Assembly: GCA_012927625.1 (NCBI GenBank)
Contig: JABBOV010000016.1
Coordinates: 1 to 56,889, forward strand
Direction of reading: 5' to 3'
DNA length: 56,889 bases
Origin: Glaciimonas sp.
Lineage (GTDB): Bacteria > Pseudomonadota > Gammaproteobacteria > Burkholderiales > Burkholderiaceae_D
Under the pieces are notes generated by a model. It had not been told where the DNA came from and did no database searches. It worked only from the letters and a program-made list of their open reading frames with translations. The translations under genes and the position numbers were made by a program. Shown here one piece after another: positions 53,303 to 56,889 of the stretch (its first letter is position 1; the number at the start of each line of letters is the position of its first letter).

Positions 53303-53332
53303 TCCCAACTGCCGTTCAGTTAGTCAAAAAAG

Positions 53333-53368
53333 CCGGAACAACGCAAAGTGCGCTGTTCCGGTTTTTTT
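53333..53368 (+). terminator. Rho-independent terminator of ahpCF
   Basis: The arms CCGGAACA and TGTTCCGG enclose a 13-nt loop with further internal pairing and are followed by seven T, 30 bp after the ahpF stop. Confidence 0.9.
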
Positions 53369-53562
53369 GAGCCCTGTCATTACCGCATACAGTCATGGTA
53401 ATTTAAAAAAATAATCGTATGTACAGTTGACGAAAAGTGTATCAGGGGTTTGCAGGAATGCAAAATCCAGTTAATCAGAGCAACATGTTAAAAAATGAAA
53501 CATCCTGTCCGGCATCCAATCCGGCAAGTCAAAATGCGTATTTCAATTAGAAAGGTTTCGCC

Positions 53563-54228
53563 ATGCGTACTCAATTCACTCTTTCTGCATTAATTTCGGC
53601 CCTGGTATTAACTGGCTGCGCCAATATGCCGGAGATGTCCAATACTCAGCGCGGTACTGCGACCGGTGCCGGCATGGGCGCATTGGCAGGCGCAGTAATT
53701 GGAGCCGCAACCGGCGGTGGCGGTGGACGGCGCACCGCAGCCGGCGCAGCTATTGGCGGGCTGGCGGGCGCAGCCGCCGGTAACATTTGGTCGAACCGAA
53801 TGGAAAACCAGAAGCGTGCAATGGAACAAGCCACCGCCGGCACTGGCGTACAGGTTAGCCAAACTGCCGACAATCGCCTGAAACTGGACATCCCCAGTGA
53901 CATTTCATTCAACATTGGCAAGTCCGATATTGCACCGAATTTCCGTTCAGTACTGGACCGCTTCGCCTCCAGCCTGAATGAAAATTCCGGCACCAGCGTG
54001 ACGATCATCGGCCACACCGATAGCACCGGCTCAGACGCAATCAACATGCCCTTGTCACACGACCGTGCAGCGCGCACGCGCGATTATCTGACGGCCCGTG
54101 GTGTAGCGGCTAATCGTTTTATCGTCGAAGGCCGCGGCCCACACGAACCGTTGGTATCGAACGATACAGCAGCCAACCGGGCAAGAAACCGCCGGGTCGA
54201 GATTTTCGTGGCGGAACAAGGACGCTGA
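53563..54228 (+). CDS. OmpA-family peptidoglycan-associated lipoprotein
   Basis: This 221-residue outer-membrane lipoprotein has a signal peptide with lipobox LTGC (Cys19). A glycine-zipper region (residues ~33-75, GAGMGALAGAVIGAATGGGGG) could insert in the membrane. A C-terminal OmpA domain follows (DISFNIGKSDIAPNF, then IIGHTDSTGSDAINMPLS and NRRVEIFV) that binds peptidoglycan. It resembles YiaD-type proteins. The ATG follows GAAAGG. It probably tethers the outer membrane to the wall. Confidence 0.9.
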   Translation: MRTQFTLSALISALVLTGCANMPEMSNTQRGTATGAGMGALAGAVIGAATGGGGGRRTAAGAAIGGLAGAAAGNIWSNRMENQKRAMEQATAGTGVQVSQTADNRLKLDIPSDISFNIGKSDIAPNFRSVLDRFASSLNENSGTSVTIIGHTDSTGSDAINMPLSHDRAARTRDYLTARGVAANRFIVEGRGPHEPLVSNDTAANRARNRRVEIFVAEQGR

Positions 54229-54272
54229 CAGCAAGCCTGACCAAAGTTCTTGTTGCGTTCAATTTAAAAAAA

Positions 54273-54287
54273 CCGCGTTTTTCGCGG
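54273..54287 (-). terminator. Second terminator downstream of the cytochrome c gene
   Basis: On the minus strand CCGCG-AAAAA-CGCGG is followed by seven T. It backs up the larger terminator at 54328-54363. Confidence 0.7.
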
Positions 54288-54327
54288 CCTCTTATTTACA
54301 AGCCTGATCTGCAAAAAGCAAGGCAAC

Positions 54328-54363
54328 AAAAAAGCCGGTCAATTGTCATTGACCGGCTTTTTT
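54328..54363. terminator. Bidirectional terminator between the OmpA lipoprotein and cytochrome c genes
   Basis: A perfect 16-bp stem (AAAAAAGCCGGTCAAT and its complement) with loop TGTC is T-tailed in both directions. It serves the two convergent genes. Confidence 0.92.
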
Positions 54364-54386
54364 GTTGTCTTGCTTCCTTGCTGAAT

Positions 54387-55280
54387 TTACTTCGCGGCAG
54401 CCGTCATGTAATCAACAGCGGCTTTTACTTCATCCTCTGAAGCAGCAGAACCACCCTTCGGCGGCATCATCCGAATGCCTGCAATCGCATTCTGATACAA
54501 CAGCGCTGGGCCCTGCTTGATGCGAGGCGCCCAGGCCACCTTGTCGCCAAACTTGGGAGCGCCCAACACACCAGCACCGTGGCAAGCTATGCAGGTTGAT
54601 TCATAGAGTTTTTTGCCGGCGTCAGCCGCCAGCTTGGCGGGCGCTGCACCTGCTGCAACGGCTGCAGCAGGTGCAGCAGGTGCAGCAGCGACTGCAGGTG
54701 TTGCGGTTGGCATGGCTGCCTCAGCTGCGGCTTCAGGAGCCGCAGCTTTTGCTACAGGCTCCTTGAAAGAAGCACCACCCTTATTGGCCATATACACCAC
54801 TGCGCGCGCTACTTCGAGATCATCCAGAGCAGGATTGCCGCCTTTGGCCGGCATGCCACGAATGCCCTGAATGGCGTGTAATACCAGCATGTCGTAGCCT
54901 TGCGCGATGCGTGGGGACCAGGCCGCTGTGTCGCCAAATTTAGGCGAACCGGCAACACCGGCGCCATGGCAGGCTATACAAAAAGCACCATATACAGCGC
55001 TGCCCGACTGTAATTGCTTTGGCGCATTCACGTCTATCAAGGTAAACCCTTGGTCGGCAACCGGGCGGATGCGTGCCGCCACCGCCTCCGGCGTATCGCC
55101 GTTCGAGCCGGCACCCATTTTCTTGTCATTGGTCACATATTCCACCAGTAGCACGATGCAAATGATAGGGACGATAAATGCCGCCAGCACTGCAATTACC
55201 AGTTGCTTGGGGGTCTTGATCGGGGATTGGTGATCGTTGTGTTTATTGCTGTCTTCGTTTTGATTAGATAGATCGCTCAT
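54387..55280 (-). CDS. Membrane-anchored tandem cytochrome c5-like protein
   Basis: This 297-residue protein has a cytoplasmic polar N-terminus and one membrane anchor (LVIAVLAAFIVPIICIVLLV, residues ~26-45). Two c5-type heme domains carry CIACHGAGV each (near residues 100 and 228) with GMPAKGG and MMPPKGG methionine ligands. An Ala/Pro linker of ~55 residues separates them. It likely shuttles electrons from the bc1 complex to a terminal oxidase. GAGGAAA precedes the ATG at 55278-55280. The two domains are close to each other in sequence, suggesting an internal duplication. Confidence 0.88.
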   Translation of the reverse strand: MSDLSNQNEDSNKHNDHQSPIKTPKQLVIAVLAAFIVPIICIVLLVEYVTNDKKMGAGSNGDTPEAVAARIRPVADQGFTLIDVNAPKQLQSGSAVYGAFCIACHGAGVAGSPKFGDTAAWSPRIAQGYDMLVLHAIQGIRGMPAKGGNPALDDLEVARAVVYMANKGGASFKEPVAKAAAPEAAAEAAMPTATPAVAAAPAAPAAAVAAGAAPAKLAADAGKKLYESTCIACHGAGVLGAPKFGDKVAWAPRIKQGPALLYQNAIAGIRMMPPKGGSAASEDEVKAAVDYMTAAAK

Positions 55281-55476
55281 AATTTCCTCGGTGCATTTTT
55301 TAAACCGGTAGGCGGGTGCGCAATCACGGCCAATATGCATCCGCTGGCAGTGCAAAGCTTCGCAAAACCTTTGATTATAGACGCAATACAACTGCTTTGA
55401 AACGGAAAGTCATAGCTTTAAATGGACGATACGTACGAAAAACTGTATCCTCTGTGCCTGTTCGAAATTTCACAAT

Positions 55477-55552
55477 GCGGCTGTAGCTCAGTGGATAGAG
55501 TATTGGCCTCCGAAGCCAAGGGTCGCTGGTTCGATTCCAGCCAGCCGCACCA
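55477..55552 (+). tRNA. tRNA-Arg (anticodon CCG)
   Basis: This 76-nt tRNA starts GCGGCTGTAGCTCAGTGG and has anticodon CCG in the loop CTCCGAA between TTGGC and GCCAA, a GGTTCGATTCC T arm and an encoded CCA. Confidence 0.96.
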
Positions 55553-55647
55553 GTAAAATCAAGGCTCTCCGCCAGATTTCAGTAATATTCGTAGCTGAAA
55601 ATCAAATTTTTGTCCAAAATTTCCCCAAATGATATTTTTTGGTAGGG

Positions 55648-55928
55648 ACTGATAATGGCGACAATCTCATTAAGTGTGATATCCGCCCTTTCACCACGGG
55701 GCACAAGAATTGGATGTTTTCCAACTCAGTCGCTGGTGCGGATGCGAGCGCGATTATTTATAGCCTGATGCGGACAGCCGCCCCTGCGATGTAGAGTCGT
55801 ATGCCTGTTTGCATCATGTCCTGATAGAGCTGTCGCATCGTAAGACCGGCGACGATGCGACTGACTTACTACCGTTCAATTACCCAGCCCAGAGGGCGGC
55901 CGCACCAGCGAAGTTGCCATTAAAATGA
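55648..55928 (+). pseudogene. Remnant of an IS66-family transposase (C-terminal end)
   Basis: No intact gene is present, but two frames together give the C-terminal end of an IS66 TnpC. The first frame (to the stop at 55794) reads IRPFTTGHKNWMFSNSVAG then ADASAIIYSLMRTA. The second frame, from 55788, reads DVESYACLHHVLIELSHRK then TGDDATDLLPFNYP, ending at a TGA (55926-55928). These match IRPF-GRKNWLFS, ASA-IYSL-ETA, PYAYLRHVL and DLLPWN of the family. The 5' part of the gene, the accessory genes and the terminal repeats are gone. It is a decayed insertion sequence 95 bp after tRNA-Arg. Confidence 0.8.
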
Positions 55929-56094
55929 GCTACTTTGGACATTAATTTCCTGGGGATGCAACAGAGGTTGACGCAGGTCCCGCCCATAGCGCTCTTTTCA
56001 GCCAGCGCAACCTTGGCGCCATATCAATAGCTGATGTGGCCGCATCGTTCACGCAATGCACGAGCAGGACTGGCAACCCAGCTAGTTTAAAAAA
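55929..56094. other. Non-coding spacer after the IS66 remnant
   Basis: There is no reading frame with recognisable similarity. It may contain further decayed insertion-sequence DNA, but I see no terminal inverted repeat. An AT-rich repeat copy follows. Confidence 0.4.
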
Positions 56095-56160
56095 ATAAGG
56101 AGTATGATAATTTTTGTGGCATTTTACGCATATATATAATGCACATTTATCAATACATAC
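56095..56160 (+). repeat. Dispersed AT-rich repeat, copy D
   Basis: This copy opens AAGGAGTATGATAA, has the core TTTTACGCATATATATAATG and ends TCAATACATAC. The centre forms a GCAT/ATGC hairpin. It lies after the end of the glycosyltransferase gene. Confidence 0.7.
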
Positions 56161-56227
56161 CGCAGTTCATAGGTTTGTGCTGAACGCAGCATTCTGCGCG
56201 CAATGTTGGGCTGATCAAGCTTTAGCC

Positions 56228-56872
56228 TTACCTGTAAATGCTGTCCTGGGCCGCCTCCAGCCAGGTTTTTGGTAGCCACTGCAAATCAGCAGGCTCATCA
56301 ATATCGTGTAATGTCGGATGACTTTGTACAGCCCAGCCCAATTGCCCAAGACGGCATAGCGTCTCGAAGGCAACGCTGTCGGTGCTCCACGCAATGCCTG
56401 CAAACAAGCACGGATGAAAACGCTTCAAGCCGAGCAACGCATAGCCGCCGTCAAAAGTAGGAAACAGTGCGGCATCGGCGCGCTGCAATGCAGCGGCAGC
56501 TTGCTGCAAATGATCAGGATTGAGTTGCGGGCAGTCGGTGCCGATCAGCAAGATCGATTCGCCGCTTGCCAGTACGCGTTGGGCCGCGCGCGCCATTTTT
56601 TCTCCTAAATCGCCCTCGCCCTGATCCGACCATTGCACCGCATCCGGTACGGGAATTCTCTGCCACACCGGGTCTGCCGCAGATGGGGTTACACATAATT
56701 CAACCGGGCCTACGTTGGCGGCTATGGCTTTGTGTAGCGTATGCAGCAACAGCCGCCGCGCCAAGTCGGCCGCACCCTGTGCGCCCAGCGCCGGAATCAA
56801 ACGGGTCTTGGCGAACCCCGGCAATGGCGCTTTGGCAAAAATCACGATGCGTGTAGGCGAAACCGGTTTCAT
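56228..56872 (-). CDS. TIGR04282-type glycosyltransferase (DUF2064)
   Basis: This 214-residue GT-A-like protein has IVIFAKAPLPGFAKTRL at the N-terminus (the nucleotide-binding PGxxKTRL motif), the central IGTDCPQL (metal/sugar site) and DGGYALLGL, all diagnostic of the DUF2064 family. Family members occur in arsenosugar synthesis loci and in many unrelated contexts, so the substrate is open; no arsenic genes are seen here. The start at 56872 is close to the window edge and its upstream signals are only partly visible. Confidence 0.88.
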   Translation of the reverse strand: MKPVSPTRIVIFAKAPLPGFAKTRLIPALGAQGAADLARRLLLHTLHKAIAANVGPVELCVTPSAADPVWQRIPVPDAVQWSDQGEGDLGEKMARAAQRVLASGESILLIGTDCPQLNPDHLQQAAAALQRADAALFPTFDGGYALLGLKRFHPCLFAGIAWSTDSVAFETLCRLGQLGWAVQSHPTLHDIDEPADLQWLPKTWLEAAQDSIYR

Positions 56873-56889
56873 CGATATGCCTCGGCCAG

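Noticed and set aside
55898-55908. GGCCGCACCAG resembling the 3' end of tRNA-Arg, as a possible attachment site remnant
   Set aside because: It lies inside the IS66 transposase remnant, is only 10-11 bp, and there is no integrase or island between the two sites.

Overview
The window is chromosomal DNA from a betaproteobacterium of the order Burkholderiales, most likely of the Oxalobacteraceae. This rests on the gene order tRNA-Trp, secE, nusG, rplKAJL, rpoBC, rpsL, rpsG, fusA, tuf with a second tuf copy behind tRNA-Tyr-Gly-Thr, on the style of the RpoB and RplJ proteins, and on the midA / pteridine reductase / folB / ttcA block. The family placement is an inference; no rRNA gene is present.

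Bases 1-19,123 are the transcription/translation core, all on the minus strand. A promoter before tRNA-Tyr drives tRNA-Tyr, tRNA-Gly, tRNA-Thr and tuf. Then come tRNA-Trp, secE-nusG, rplK-rplA, an L10-type leader with rplJ-rplL, a hairpin, rpoB-rpoC with a terminator, and a separate str operon (rpsL, rpsG, fusA, tuf) with its own promoter. The two tuf copies are about 16.3 kb apart and appear identical through the coding sequence.

Bases 19,253-25,539 hold housekeeping and transport genes: a DHA2-type MFS pump, a DUF2905 membrane protein, a MidA-type methyltransferase, a pteridine reductase-like SDR, folB, ttcA, and an MscS channel that converges on and overlaps ttcA.

Bases 25,716-41,065 form a sulfur/thiol redox island. 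It contains a tetrathionate reductase operon (ttrBCA) behind a perfect 13-bp inverted repeat; a convergent thiosulfate dehydrogenase pair (tsdB-tsdA); a DsbRS-like two-component system divergent from dsbD, a TlpA/DsbE-like membrane thioredoxin and dsbG; and a TtrSR-like two-component system with a periplasmic binding-protein sensor. TtrABC reduces tetrathionate to thiosulfate, and TsdAB belongs to the family that catalyses the reverse (sometimes reversible) half-reaction. Both directions of the thiosulfate/tetrathionate couple are therefore encoded together, next to periplasmic disulfide repair and two sensors.

Bases 41,148-47,790 hold tRNA-Pro, glmU, an unrecognised protein, a NYN-LOTUS protein, a frameshifted VF530/DUF2132 gene, a YgiQ radical-SAM protein, slyX and a 58-residue oxidoreductase-like protein. 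Bases 47,774-50,994 encode late urate catabolism: a UraD-allantoate amidohydrolase fusion, puuE, and divergent uraH. The rest is ahpC-ahpF, an OmpA-type lipoprotein, a tandem cytochrome c, tRNA-Arg(CCG), a decayed IS66 transposase and a TIGR04282-type glycosyltransferase.

Scattered through the intergenic regions are at least five copies of a 60-70 bp AT-rich repeat, all in the same orientation, and two copies of a GC-rich inverted repeat. These repeats, the ttr operator candidate and the sulfur redox island are the most interesting parts of the window.
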